From an uncultured Pseudomonadota bacterium (lineage in GTDB: Bacteria; Myxococcota_A; UBA796; GCA-2862545), in the NCBI GenBank assembly GCA_903897935.1, contig CAIUDO010000403.1:1-33005 (forward strand): DNA of 33,005 nucleotides, read 5' to 3'. Positions 16,023 through 24,677 of the stretch are shown here, piece by piece (positions within the stretch are counted from its first letter, which is position 1; the number at the start of each line of letters is the position of its first letter). The notes beneath the pieces are model-generated. The model saw only the letters and a program-made list of their open reading frames with translations. It did no database searches and was not told where the DNA came from. Both the position numbers and the translations under genes were made by a program.

Positions 16023-16841
16023 ATGCGTCACTTGAGCGTTTCCATCTTGCTGGCGAGCGTCTTCGTCGTCGGCTGCGGCAAGGACGACACCGCGGAGACC
16101 GCGATCGCGGCGGACGCGGACACCGACACCGACACGGACACCGACACCGAGGTCGATGACGGCGACGCGGACACCGACGCCGACAGCGACTCCGATACGG
16201 ACACCGACACGGATACGGACACCGACACGGATACGGACACCGACACCGACACGGATACGGACACCGACACGGATACGGACACCGACACCAAGCCGCCCCC
16301 GACCAACCTCCTGTCGAACCCCGGGTTCGAAGACAACCTCGAGGACTGGCTCGTCTACCCGGGTGACTACGCGAGCTGGGCCCTGCTCTCGACCGGCGAC
16401 GGCATGTACAACAGCGAGGATCTGTTCGAAGCCGGCGAAGGCGTCAAGGGCCTCAAGATGTGGGGCGTGTGGTGGGGTGGCCCGAACGAGAACTCGATCT
16501 ACCAGGAGTTCCCGGCTACCGAGGGGCAGTCGTTCTCCTTGGAGGGGTGGGGCTTCGTGCACAACGCCGACCCGCTGGTGGCCGCCCACACCTACGGCCT
16601 GATCCAGATCAAGTACTTCGACCCGTCCTGGAACATGGTCGGCAACGCTCAGTCCACCATCATCGACGCCAGCTTCCCGATCGACACCTGGACCTGGCTG
16701 TCGGCGTCCGGTACCGCGCCCGCCGGCACCGTGGTGGCCCAGGCCGTCCTCACGTTCTTCCAGTGCGACGGCGTCGCGGCGGAGTGCTGGGACGGCGTCG
16801 GCTCGGTGTACTACGACGACGTCCTGTTCTACGAGAACTGA
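16023..16841 (+). CDS. Lipoprotein with Asp-Thr linker and carbohydrate-binding-like domain
   Basis: The 272-aa lipoprotein has signal peptide LSVSILLASVFVVGC with Cys18. Residues about 30-90 are an almost pure Asp-Thr linker, and residues about 97-272 form one globular domain. That domain opens with LLSNPGFEDNLEDW and ends with GSVYYDDVLFYEN, the frame typical of CenC-like carbohydrate-binding modules, where the last strand carries a calcium-linked DD. Conserved Trp and Tyr residues (WGVWWGG, WTWLSA) could stack on sugars. Placed between the ROK regulator and the glycosidase, it probably binds glucan at the cell surface; the linker would hold the module away from the membrane. A strong GGAGGAG precedes the ATG. 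The next gene is 75 bases away, across a GC-rich hairpin. Confidence 0.8.
   Translation: MRHLSVSILLASVFVVGCGKDDTAETAIAADADTDTDTDTDTEVDDGDADTDADSDSDTDTDTDTDTDTDTDTDTDTDTDTDTDTDTDTKPPPTNLLSNPGFEDNLEDWLVYPGDYASWALLSTGDGMYNSEDLFEAGEGVKGLKMWGVWWGGPNENSIYQEFPATEGQSFSLEGWGFVHNADPLVAAHTYGLIQIKYFDPSWNMVGNAQSTIIDASFPIDTWTWLSASGTAPAGTVVAQAVLTFFQCDGVAAECWDGVGSVYYDDVLFYEN
16111..16287 (+). repeat. Low-complexity Asp-Thr coding repeat
   Basis: The codons alternate GAC/GAT and ACC/ACG, giving poly(Asp-Thr) with a short DDGD interruption. Between about 16192 and 16287 an 18-base unit (GATACGGACACCGACACG) recurs almost exactly. It is prone to slippage, so linker length may vary between strains. Confidence 0.9.
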
Positions 16842-16865
16842 GCTCTTTCGAACCTGATCGTACGT

Positions 16866-16884
16866 CGCCCGGAACCTCCGGGCG
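16866..16884. other. GC-rich intercistronic hairpin
   Basis: CGCCCGGA (16866-16873) and TCCGGGCG (16877-16884) are perfect complements with a three-base loop, lying between the carbohydrate-binding lipoprotein and the glycosidase. No U-run follows. It could be a partial terminator or an mRNA stabiliser that sets the expression ratio across the operon. Confidence 0.6.
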
Positions 16885-16916
16885 CCTGTCCTCGTTCCGC
16901 GCACCCAGGAGTCCCC

Positions 16917-19900
16917 ATGGCCGCCTCGCGCGGAACGATACGCTGGCCGCTCGCCTCGGGGCTCCTGCTGCTCGGGGGCGTCGCCGACGCCGCCCCGACC
17001 GAGGTCGAGGTCACCCGGGACGACCAGGGGTACCGCCTCCTCGTCGACGGGAAGCCCACGTTCTTGCAGGGCATGAACTGGGGCTACCTCCCGATCGGCG
17101 AGAACTACGCCTACGACTTCTGGAGCAAGGACGACGCGTTCATCGAGGCGGCGCTCCGCGAGGAGATGGGCCTGCTGCGCGCGATGGGCGTCAACTCGAT
17201 CCGCCAGTACCCGGGCATCCCGCCGCGCTGGGTCGAGTGGATCTACGTGAACTACGGCATCAGCACGATGATCAACCCGCTGGTCGGCCGCTACGGGCTC
17301 ACCGTCGACGGGCAGTTCCGTCCGAACGCCGACTACGCGGACCCGGCCTACCGTCAGGCCGCCAAGGACGAGGCGATGGCGGCCGTCGCCCGCTACCGCG
17401 ACACCCCGGGCGTGGTGATCTGGCTGCTCGGCAACGAGAACAACTACGGCTTGCACTGGACCGGCACCGAGATCCAGGACCTCCCGGAAGACGCGAGCGA
17501 CCCGCGCGCGGTCCCGCTCTACACGCTGTACGGCGAGATCATCGACGCGATCCACGCGGTCGACCCCCACCACCCGGTCGCGATCGCCAACGGCGACCTG
17601 CAGTACATCGACGAGATCGCGCAGTACGCGCCGAACCTCGACATCATGTCGGCCAACGTCTACCGCGGCCGGTCGTCGGGGGACCTGTTCGAGCGCGTCG
17701 CGACCGAGCTCGAGGTCCCGTTCTTCTACTCGGAGTTCGGCGCCGACGCCTACGACGCCAAGGCGCGCCGCGAGGACGGGGTCACCCAGGCGTCGATCCT
17801 GCTCGATCTGTGGCAGGAGCTGTACGAGCAGAGCCACGGCAAGGGCCGGGTCGGCAACGCGCTCGGCGGCTACACGTTCCAGTGGGTGGACGGCTGGTGG
17901 AAGCACCTGCAAGAGACCAACCTCGACGTGCACGACACCACCGCGAGCTGGTCCAACCAGGCCTATCCGGAAGACTGGCAGCCGAACGCCAACAACATGA
18001 ACGAGGAGTGGTTCGGCATCTGCGGCCTGGGCCCGACCGACGAGCGCGGCGCGTACCACGTGCTGCCCCGCCCCGCGTACTACGCGCTGCGCGACGCGTA
18101 CGCGCTGGACGTCTACGGGTCCGGGGTCGACATCGCGAAGATCCAGGCCCACTTCGGCGCCATCGATCCGCTCCTGTACCAGTCCACGGCGCGCGCGGAC
18201 GTCGCGGCGGCCGAGGTGGAGCGGCTCGCGCGGGCCGCGGTGTCGAACGTGCGCATGGAGCTGACGACCACCTCGTCGGGCGGCACCGCGCGCCCGGCGT
18301 TCGGCGCGCCGGAGGGGCTGACCGTCGATCACATGGAGTCGATCTACGTCGACCTGCAGGTCAAGCCGGTCGACGGGCTCACCGGCTCGGTGTCGGTCAA
18401 CGTGCTGGGCAACGTGGCGTCGAACCGCATCGACGAGATCTTCTGGGAGAACCGCGGCCGTGGCTTGTCTACGGACCCGCTCGGCACCGGCGTCGACCTG
18501 TCGGCGATGGAGCGCGTGCGGCTGTACAACGCGTCGTTTGCGTGGGAGACGCCGGCGGTGACCCTGAAGGGCTTCTACCGGACCGGGCACTACCACTGGG
18601 GCTACGAAGGCGACGTGTTCGGCTTGTACCGGGAAGCGAACTACGGCCCGAACCTCGACACCTACGACGGCACCGCGCCGATCGGCGTCGAGCTGCACGC
18701 GCACCGCGCCCTCGAGGGGCTGGCGCTCGCGTTCGGCCCGCAGATCTTCTGGGGCGCAAACCCTACGGTGATCGGCAAGTACCGCCGCGGCGTCGGCGAC
18801 GCGTTCGTCACCGTGCTGCATCAGGAGGACCTCGGTCAGCAGGCCTCGATCGACACCAGCTACGCGATCCCGGAGCGCACGAACCGGCGGTCGACCGTCG
18901 CGTTCGAGTGGGCCCGCAAGGGCGTCGGGGTCACGCTGGGCGGCATCATGGCGGGCACCAACCGGGTCGGTGAGACGTTCCTCGAGGCCGTCGAGGCTGA
19001 CCCGAGCGAGGAGTCGCTCGCGGAGTCCGGGTACCACGTGCGCTCCGACGAGATCCGCATGGCCGACACCCTCGGCGGGCGCGCCAAGGTGACCGTCGAG
19101 AAGGGCCCGGTGCACGCGTACGTGCAGGGCGCGTACAAAGGCCTCGTCGCGGACGGCGGGTACGACCCGACGGTCACGTTCACCGGGTGGTCGCTCAAAG
19201 AAGACGGTCGCGGCAACCAGATGTCGGGGCTCGCCGGCGTCGCGCTCAACGCGGGCATCGTGCAGATCGCGCCGAACTTCCTGTACCAGCGCCCGCTCGT
19301 GGGCCCGCTGCCGAACATCGGCGACACCTACGATCCGGCGTCGGGCTGGTACACCCCCAACGTCACCCCCCGCAACGTGCTCGACGACGCGTTCGCGGTG
19401 CTCGGCAACCGTGAGACGACGGGCCTCGAGCTGCTGCTCGCGGTCGACCCCACCCCCGCCACCTGGATGTGGATGTGGGACAACGACTTCCGGGAAGACG
19501 CGTCGTTCGCGGCGAGCGTCGACTTCACGTACCGCATCCAGCCGACCTCGCGCGACGCGAACTTCGGGTTCACCGAAGACGGCGTGCTGTTCGCGTTCCC
19601 GGGCGCCCCCCCCGCACAGGACGTCTGGGACGTCAAGCTGCGCAGCGTGTCCAACCTGCGCGGCGACCTCAAGCTGCTGACCCTGCTCTACGTCGGGCAG
19701 GGCCAGGCGAACGGCGACAGCACCCGCCTCGTGACGTACTACGGTGGGCAGGCGCGGGTGTGGTACCGCAAGTCGTCGTGGGAGACCACCATCAAGCTCG
19801 ACGATTGGGGACCGTACGACTACTACCGCGACTACAACCTGACCTACCCGCTGCAGATCATCACCGATCTCGGCACCGGGGTCACGACGCGCCGCACGTA

Positions 19901-20036
19901 CGCGCCGGTGACGCGGTTCGGGGTGCTGGCGAAGTACCGCGAGCTCGACGAGTGGTCGCCGTCGGCGGCGCTCGACGCGCTCGGCCGGTGGGGCAACGAG
20001 TACGAGATCGACACCTACGTCCGGATCAGCCTGTGA
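16917..20036 (+). CDS. Glycosidase (GH2-like TIM barrel) fused to a probable outer-membrane beta-barrel
   Basis: The 1039-aa exported protein has a signal peptide (LASGLLLLGGVADA, cut before APTE). Residues 30-400 form a clan GH-A-type barrel: FLQGMNWGYLP, GVNSIRQYPGIP, the acid/base Glu174 in LLGNENNYG and the nucleophile Glu273 in YSEFGAD, as in GH2 and related glucanosyltransferase folds. From about residue 480 to the end the sequence alternates polar and hydrophobic residues with many Tyr/Trp, girdle-like stretches (VTLKGFYRTGHYHWGYEG, GGQARVWYRKSSWETTIKL) and short turns. It ends YEIDTYVRISL, an outer-membrane barrel-like C-terminus. The inference is a surface enzyme anchored by, or feeding into, its own barrel or porin. 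ATG follows AGGAG (16907-16911). It lies in the glucan operon, eight bases before the next gene. A loosely folded soluble beta-domain is the alternative. Confidence 0.75.
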   Translation: MAASRGTIRWPLASGLLLLGGVADAAPTEVEVTRDDQGYRLLVDGKPTFLQGMNWGYLPIGENYAYDFWSKDDAFIEAALREEMGLLRAMGVNSIRQYPGIPPRWVEWIYVNYGISTMINPLVGRYGLTVDGQFRPNADYADPAYRQAAKDEAMAAVARYRDTPGVVIWLLGNENNYGLHWTGTEIQDLPEDASDPRAVPLYTLYGEIIDAIHAVDPHHPVAIANGDLQYIDEIAQYAPNLDIMSANVYRGRSSGDLFERVATELEVPFFYSEFGADAYDAKARREDGVTQASILLDLWQELYEQSHGKGRVGNALGGYTFQWVDGWWKHLQETNLDVHDTTASWSNQAYPEDWQPNANNMNEEWFGICGLGPTDERGAYHVLPRPAYYALRDAYALDVYGSGVDIAKIQAHFGAIDPLLYQSTARADVAAAEVERLARAAVSNVRMELTTTSSGGTARPAFGAPEGLTVDHMESIYVDLQVKPVDGLTGSVSVNVLGNVASNRIDEIFWENRGRGLSTDPLGTGVDLSAMERVRLYNASFAWETPAVTLKGFYRTGHYHWGYEGDVFGLYREANYGPNLDTYDGTAPIGVELHAHRALEGLALAFGPQIFWGANPTVIGKYRRGVGDAFVTVLHQEDLGQQASIDTSYAIPERTNRRSTVAFEWARKGVGVTLGGIMAGTNRVGETFLEAVEADPSEESLAESGYHVRSDEIRMADTLGGRAKVTVEKGPVHAYVQGAYKGLVADGGYDPTVTFTGWSLKEDGRGNQMSGLAGVALNAGIVQIAPNFLYQRPLVGPLPNIGDTYDPASGWYTPNVTPRNVLDDAFAVLGNRETTGLELLLAVDPTPATWMWMWDNDFREDASFAASVDFTYRIQPTSRDANFGFTEDGVLFAFPGAPPAQDVWDVKLRSVSNLRGDLKLLTLLYVGQGQANGDSTRLVTYYGGQARVWYRKSSWETTIKLDDWGPYDYYRDYNLTYPLQIITDLGTGVTTRRTYAPVTRFGVLAKYRELDEWSPSAALDALGRWGNEYEIDTYVRISL

Positions 20037-20044
20037 GGGCCGCC

Positions 20045-20602
20045 ATGAACACCAGCAAGGCCGGGTTGCTCGCGCTCGTCGCCGCGGGGTGCGCGCTGCC
20101 GGCGCCTACCTACGAGTACGGCCAGGACCTCGACGACGTCGTGTTCCGGGTGTGGACCACCGAGACCGGCATCCACCCGTCCCGCGACGTGCTCGACGAC
20201 CCCGAGAACCCGTTCGCGGAGGGGGGCGTCGGCGCCGAGACGAAGTGGGACCTGCTGTCCGGGGCGTCGGCGCCGGCCGCGTTCTACGCGTGGGCGACCG
20301 TGCTGGCCGGCCAGCCGAACGGGGAGCACCAGTTCTACACGGCCACCCTGCTCCACGAGATCTACGAGCGCGCGCTGTGCCCGCCCGAGCAGGTCTACTT
20401 CGTGCACGAGATGGCGATCGGCGCCTATCAGTCGGTGCTCGACAACTTCCCGGACGACGTGACCTACGACGCCACGGGCACCATCGCGTACCCGCTCGCC
20501 CCGCTCGCCTACGACGCGATCGTGTCGCTCGGCGGCGAGCCCCAGGGCGGCTGGGTGCGCATCACCGGCGCCGACGGCGCGACCGTGCTGGTGCAGCAAT
20601 GA
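20045..20602 (+). CDS. Small lipoprotein of unknown function in the glucan operon
   Basis: The 185-aa product has lipobox LVAAGC (Cys16) and no family I recognise. The mature part is mixed in character, with conserved-looking segments VVFRVWTTETGIHPSRDVL, LHEIYERALCPPEQVYFVHE and TIAYPLAPLAYDAI. It has no obvious transmembrane segments, repeats or catalytic motif, and only one Cys apart from the lipidated one. It starts eight bases after the glycosidase-barrel gene with GAGGG upstream, and its stop overlaps the next ATG (ATGA). The tight coupling suggests an accessory of the barrel protein, for example an assembly or plug lipoprotein; that is inference only. Confidence 0.75.
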   Translation: MNTSKAGLLALVAAGCALPAPTYEYGQDLDDVVFRVWTTETGIHPSRDVLDDPENPFAEGGVGAETKWDLLSGASAPAAFYAWATVLAGQPNGEHQFYTATLLHEIYERALCPPEQVYFVHEMAIGAYQSVLDNFPDDVTYDATGTIAYPLAPLAYDAIVSLGGEPQGGWVRITGADGATVLVQQ

Positions 20603-21225
20603 TCACGCTCGTCTTCGCGCTCGTCGCGTGCCGCCTCGATCCTGGGGATCCGAGCTACCCTACCCCCGTCCCGAACACCCAGGACACGGGCGGATCCGAT
20701 ACAGACTTCCTACCCGGCTCCGAGCCGTGGGAGGGCCAGGACCGCCTCTCCTTGACCCTGTTCTACGAGGGGGGGTTCACCGACCAGGTGCTCATCGACG
20801 AGCTGACCGTGCATTACTACGTGTACGAGGGCACCTACACCCAGGAGGTCGACCTGATCGACCGCGTGGAGGGGCTGCAGTCGGACGTCATCGTCCAGAC
20901 GACGCTCCCGTGGTGGGGAGGGGGCATCCACAGCGACGTCGCGCTCGACCTCTCGGCGTGGTCGACGCTGCACGTGAGCCTGAAGTCCGACGTCGTCGCC
21001 GACTTCGACATCGGCATGACTGGCGGCGTCGAGGGGCGCGCCTCGGTGGCGGATTACGGCTACGCGCCCGACGGCGCCTGGCACGACCTCGTCATCCCGC
21101 TGTCCGACCTCACCGCGCAAGGGGTGGACCTCTCCGCCGTCACCGTGGCGCTGCTGCTCGTCGCCGAAGGGGGCGCCGCGGGCGACCGCGTGCACGTCGA
21201 CGACCTGTACCTTGGGAAGGACTGA
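20599..21225 (+). CDS. Lipoprotein with carbohydrate-binding-like beta-sandwich
   Basis: The 208-aa lipoprotein has a very short signal (MITLVFALVAC, Cys11) and a Pro/Thr/Asp-rich spacer. One beta-sandwich follows, with the pattern of galactose-binding-like modules: LDLSAWSTLHVSLKSD, then AWHDLVIPLSDLTAQGVDLS, and finally RVHVDDLYLGKD at the C-terminus. This pattern occurs in carbohydrate-binding domains attached to glucanases. Tyr-rich segments (VHYYVYEGTY) could form a sugar platform. It is coupled to the preceding gene by an ATGA overlap and lies three bases before the GH16 gene, so it is probably a surface glucan-binding partner of the two glycosidases. Family assignment rests on pattern only. 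Confidence 0.72.
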   Translation: MITLVFALVACRLDPGDPSYPTPVPNTQDTGGSDTDFLPGSEPWEGQDRLSLTLFYEGGFTDQVLIDELTVHYYVYEGTYTQEVDLIDRVEGLQSDVIVQTTLPWWGGGIHSDVALDLSAWSTLHVSLKSDVVADFDIGMTGGVEGRASVADYGYAPDGAWHDLVIPLSDLTAQGVDLSAVTVALLLVAEGGAAGDRVHVDDLYLGKD

Positions 21226-21228
21226 CCC

Positions 21229-22029
21229 ATGAGCTCGATCCTCTTGTTCGCGCTGTTGGCGTCGTGTGGTCCCTCCGAGCCGGAGGGCCCCCTGCAGACC
21301 GGGTGGAGCCTCGTGTTCGAAGACGACTTCGAGGGCGCCGAGGGGGAGCCGCCGAACCCTGACTACTGGACCCACGACGTCGGCGGCGACGGCTGGGGCA
21401 ACGAGCAGCTCGAGTACAACACCGACCGCGTCGAGAACGTGTTCCAGGACGGGCTCGGCAAGCTCCAGATCGTCGCGATCGAGGAGGCGTACGAGGGCAA
21501 CGCCTACACCTCCGGCCGCATCACCACCAAGGGCAAGGTCGAGTTCACGTACGGGCGGTTCGAGGCTGAGATCCGCGTGCCGGCCGGCAACGGCTTGTGG
21601 CCCGCGTTCTGGCTGCTCGGCGGCACCATCGACGAGGTGGGCTGGCCCGCGTGTGGCGAGGTCGACATCATGGAGGTCCGCGGCGACGCGCCCGACACGA
21701 TGAGCGGAACCCTGCACGGGCCGGGCTTCTCGGGGGGGGACAGCGTCGGCGCGAGCTTCACGTTGCCCGAAGGGACGTTCGAGGAGGACTACCACACGTT
21801 CGCCGTCGAGATCGACCCGGGGTTCATCGCGTTCTACGTCGACGACTACCTGTACCAGCGCCTCGCCCCCGGTGACGTGGCCGCGTGGGTGTTCGACGAC
21901 ACGCCCAAGTTCATGATCCTCAACCTCGCGGTCGGGGGCACGTTCTTGGGGCCGCCGGACGACAGTACCGAGTTCCCGGCCGCGCTCAAGGTCCGCAGCG
22001 TGCGCGTCTACGAGCGGACGGGGGGCTGA
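21229..22029 (+). CDS. GH16 endo-beta-1,3-glucanase-like lipoprotein (laminarinase)
   Basis: The 266-aa lipoprotein has lipobox LLASC (Cys13) followed by a single GH16 domain. The catalytic signature is GEVDIMEVRG with Glu144 (nucleophile), Asp146 and Glu149 (acid/base), the beta-bulge form EVDIME found in laminarinases and related enzymes. NEQLEYNTDRVENV, YTSGRITTKGKVEFTYGRFE, LWPAFWLLGG and FDDTPKFMILNLAVGG are further family blocks. The length fits a lone catalytic domain. It should cut internal beta-1,3-glucosidic bonds at the cell surface, giving oligosaccharides for the transporter encoded next; its stop overlaps that gene's ATG (TGATG). GGGAAGG is upstream. Activity on mixed-linkage glucan or another beta-glycan is possible. 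Confidence 0.92.
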   Translation: MSSILLFALLASCGPSEPEGPLQTGWSLVFEDDFEGAEGEPPNPDYWTHDVGGDGWGNEQLEYNTDRVENVFQDGLGKLQIVAIEEAYEGNAYTSGRITTKGKVEFTYGRFEAEIRVPAGNGLWPAFWLLGGTIDEVGWPACGEVDIMEVRGDAPDTMSGTLHGPGFSGGDSVGASFTLPEGTFEEDYHTFAVEIDPGFIAFYVDDYLYQRLAPGDVAAWVFDDTPKFMILNLAVGGTFLGPPDDSTEFPAALKVRSVRVYERTGG

Positions 22030-23690
22030 TGCGCCGCCTCGCTGCCGTCGCCGGGCTCGTGCTCGGGTGCGGGTCCGACCGCGACGAGGCCCCGCCTGGG
22101 GTGCTCACGGTCGTGCAGGAGCAGCAGGCGTCCTGGGTGCGCAACTTCAACCCGTTGGTCGTGTCGGGCTCGGCGCGCTGGCCGTCCGCGTGCGGCATCC
22201 ACGAGCCGATGATGATCTTCAACCGGATGACCGGGGTCTGGACCCCGTGGTTGGCGACCGGGTACGCGTGGGAGGACGACGAGCGGACCCTGCGGTTCAC
22301 CACCCGGGACGGCGTCAAGTGGTCGGACGGGGCACCGTTCTCGGCCGCGGACGTCGTGTTCACGCTCCGCTTGCTGCGCGACCACCCCGCGCTCGACACC
22401 AGCGGGGTGTGGCGGCGCGTCGTCGACGTGGAGGCGCCCGACGCGTCGACGGTGGTGGTGCGGTTCGGCGAGCCGTACGTGCCCGGCCTCGCGCACATCG
22501 CGCACCTGCCGATCGTCCCTGCGCACGTGTGGGGGGCGGTCGCCGACCCGGTGACGTTCACGAACCCGGAGCCGGTCGGCACCGGGCCGTTCACCGAGGT
22601 GCGCGTGTTCCGCAACCAGGTGTGGGAGCTCGGTCGCAACCCCCACTACTGGCAAGAGGGGCGGCCGGCGGTCGAGGCGCTGCGGTTCCCCGCGATGCCG
22701 AGCAACGACCAGGCGAACCTGGCCCTGATCCGCGACGAGATCGACTGGGCCGGCAACTTCGTGCCCGCGATCGACCGGATCTACGTCGGCGAGGATCCGG
22801 AGCACCACCACTACTGGTTCCCGCCCATCGGCTCGATGATCTTCTTGTACCCGAACACCACCCGGGCCCCGCTCGACGACGCGCGCGTGCGTAAGGCGCT
22901 GTCGATGGCGGTCGATCGTGCGCTCGTGGTGAAGGTGGGGCTGTACGACTACGCCGAGCCGGCCGACGGCAGCGGGCTGTCCGACGTGTTCGCCGGGTGG
23001 CGGGACCGCGCCCCGGGCGCCGACGCCGACTGGGTCCGCCACGACGTCGCCCGCGCCGGCGCGCTGCTCGACGAGGCGGGTCTGCGCCTCGGCCCCGACG
23101 GGGTCCGTCGGCGGGCGGACGGGTCGCCGCTCACGCTGTCGGTGATCGTGCCCGCGGGCTGGTCCGACTGGGTGCGGAGCGCGCAGGTGGTCGTCGCGAA
23201 CCTGCGCAGCGTCGGGGTCGACGCCAAGCTGCAGGCGTTGGACTTCAGCGCGTGGATGGAGCGGCTCACGCGGGGCGACTTCGACCTCTCGCTCGGGTGG
23301 TCGTCGGAGGGGGTCACCCCCCACGTGGTCTACCAGGGGCTCATGTCGGCCGCCGCGGCGCGGCCGGTCGGGGAGGTGGCGGCGACGAACTGGCACCGGT
23401 TCGCCGACCCGGCGGTCGACGAGCTGCTCGACGCGTTCGAGCGCACCTCCGACCCCGACGAGCAGCGGCGGCTCGTGCACGCGATGCAGGCGCGGTTCGT
23501 GCGGGAGGCCCCGGCGATCCCGCTGTTCCCGGCGCCGTCGTGGGGGGAGTACAGCACCTCGCGGTTCACCGGGTTCCCGAGCGCCGACGACCCGTACGCG
23601 GGCTTGTCGCCCAACCTGAGCCCCGACCCCCTGCTCGTGCTCACGCGCCTCGTGCCGGTGACCGAGCGCCAGCTCACGCAGGCGGACTGA
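22029..23690 (+). CDS. ABC transporter substrate-binding lipoprotein, family 5
   Basis: The 553-aa lipoprotein has lipobox LVLGC (Cys14) and belongs to the family 5 (dipeptide/oligopeptide-type) solute-binding proteins: LRFTTRDGVKWSDGAPFSAADV, VGTGPF, LGRNPHYWQEG, and DDARVRKALSMAVDRALVV are characteristic. Some family members bind cello- or laminari-oligosaccharides instead of peptides, as in Thermotoga. The setting next to GH16 and ROK makes an oligosaccharide ligand more likely here. It delivers ligand to the permeases encoded immediately after, with TGATG overlaps on both sides. Peptide transport cannot be excluded from sequence alone. Confidence 0.9.
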   Translation: MRRLAAVAGLVLGCGSDRDEAPPGVLTVVQEQQASWVRNFNPLVVSGSARWPSACGIHEPMMIFNRMTGVWTPWLATGYAWEDDERTLRFTTRDGVKWSDGAPFSAADVVFTLRLLRDHPALDTSGVWRRVVDVEAPDASTVVVRFGEPYVPGLAHIAHLPIVPAHVWGAVADPVTFTNPEPVGTGPFTEVRVFRNQVWELGRNPHYWQEGRPAVEALRFPAMPSNDQANLALIRDEIDWAGNFVPAIDRIYVGEDPEHHHYWFPPIGSMIFLYPNTTRAPLDDARVRKALSMAVDRALVVKVGLYDYAEPADGSGLSDVFAGWRDRAPGADADWVRHDVARAGALLDEAGLRLGPDGVRRRADGSPLTLSVIVPAGWSDWVRSAQVVVANLRSVGVDAKLQALDFSAWMERLTRGDFDLSLGWSSEGVTPHVVYQGLMSAAAARPVGEVAATNWHRFADPAVDELLDAFERTSDPDEQRRLVHAMQARFVREAPAIPLFPAPSWGEYSTSRFTGFPSADDPYAGLSPNLSPDPLLVLTRLVPVTERQLTQAD

Positions 23691-24673
23691 TGGTGCGCGC
23701 CGCCTGGTGGTTGCTCCGGAGGCTCGGGTTCTACGCGGTCGCCGCGTGGGCCGCGCTGACCCTGAACTTCGTGCTCCCACGGATGATGCCCGGCGACCCG
23801 GCGACCGCGCTGTTCGGCCGGTTCAAGGGGGAGCTGACCCCCGAGGCCATGGACGCGCTCCGGGCCACGTTCGGCCTGACCGACGAGCCGTTGTGGCGCC
23901 AGTACCTCGGCTACCTCGGGCACGTCGCGCAGGGGGACCTCGGGGTGTCCCTCGCGTACTTCCCGACCCCCACCACCGAGGTGATCGGCGCCGGCATGGG
24001 GTGGACGATCGCGCTCGCCGGGGTCGCCGTCGTCGTCGCGTTCGTGCTGGGGACCGGCCTCGGCGCCATGGCGGCGTGGCGCCGCGGGGGCCCGCTCGAC
24101 ACGATTGGCCCGCCGATCACCGCGCTGCTGTCGTCGTTCCCGTACTTCTGGCTCGCGATGTTGTCGGTGTACGTGCTCGCGTTCCGCCTGGACTGGTTCC
24201 CGGTCCGGCACGCGTACGGCCTCAACGTGGTGCCCGGGTGGTCGCTCGAGTTCGTCGGCAGCGTCGCCAGCCACGCGATCCTGCCCGCGCTCACGATGGT
24301 CGTCGCGTCGACAGGGGGGTGGATGCTCGCGATGCGCAACGTGTCGGTCGGCACCCTCGGCGAGGACTACGTCGGGTACGCGCTCGCGCGGGGCTTGTCG
24401 TCGCGGCGCATCCTCGTGCACTACGTCGCGCGGAACGCCATCTTGCCCAACCTCACCGGGTTCGGCATGGCGCTCGGGTTCGTGGTGAGCGGCGCGTTGC
24501 TCACCGAGGTCGTGTTCAGCTACCCGGGCACCGGGTACCTGCTGCTGCAGGCGGTCCGGTCCCAGGACTACCCGCTGATGCAGGGCTTGTTCCTCGCGAT
24601 CACGCTCGCCGTGCTCGGCGCCAACTGGCTCGCGGACGTCGCTACGGTCGTCCTCGACCCGCGGACGAGGTGA
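23690..24673 (+). CDS. ABC transporter permease, OppB type
   Basis: The 327-aa inner-membrane permease has an N-terminal transmembrane helix (LGFYAVAAWAALTLNFVLPR), the OppB/DppB-like MPGDPATALFGRF, a periplasmic loop and five further hydrophobic segments. The EAA motif region reads DYVGYALARGLSSRRILVHY and contacts the ATPase. TEVVFSYPGTGYLLLQAV near the end is also typical. It forms a heterodimeric channel with the next gene's product. The ATG overlaps the preceding stop by one base. Confidence 0.93.
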   Translation: MVRAAWWLLRRLGFYAVAAWAALTLNFVLPRMMPGDPATALFGRFKGELTPEAMDALRATFGLTDEPLWRQYLGYLGHVAQGDLGVSLAYFPTPTTEVIGAGMGWTIALAGVAVVVAFVLGTGLGAMAAWRRGGPLDTIGPPITALLSSFPYFWLAMLSVYVLAFRLDWFPVRHAYGLNVVPGWSLEFVGSVASHAILPALTMVVASTGGWMLAMRNVSVGTLGEDYVGYALARGLSSRRILVHYVARNAILPNLTGFGMALGFVVSGALLTEVVFSYPGTGYLLLQAVRSQDYPLMQGLFLAITLAVLGANWLADVATVVLDPRTR

Positions 24674-24677
24674 CGCG

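Noticed and set aside
14742..19115. Minus-strand open frame of 1457 codons
   Set aside because: It lies antisense to the ROK gene, the lipoprotein and the glycosidase, all with clear motifs. Its product is Arg/Val/Asp/His-rich without domains; it is a by-product of GC-rich third codon positions.
22008..23780. Minus-strand open frame of 590 codons
   Set aside because: It is antisense to the family-5 binding lipoprotein, has Arg/His-rich composition and no recognisable domain.
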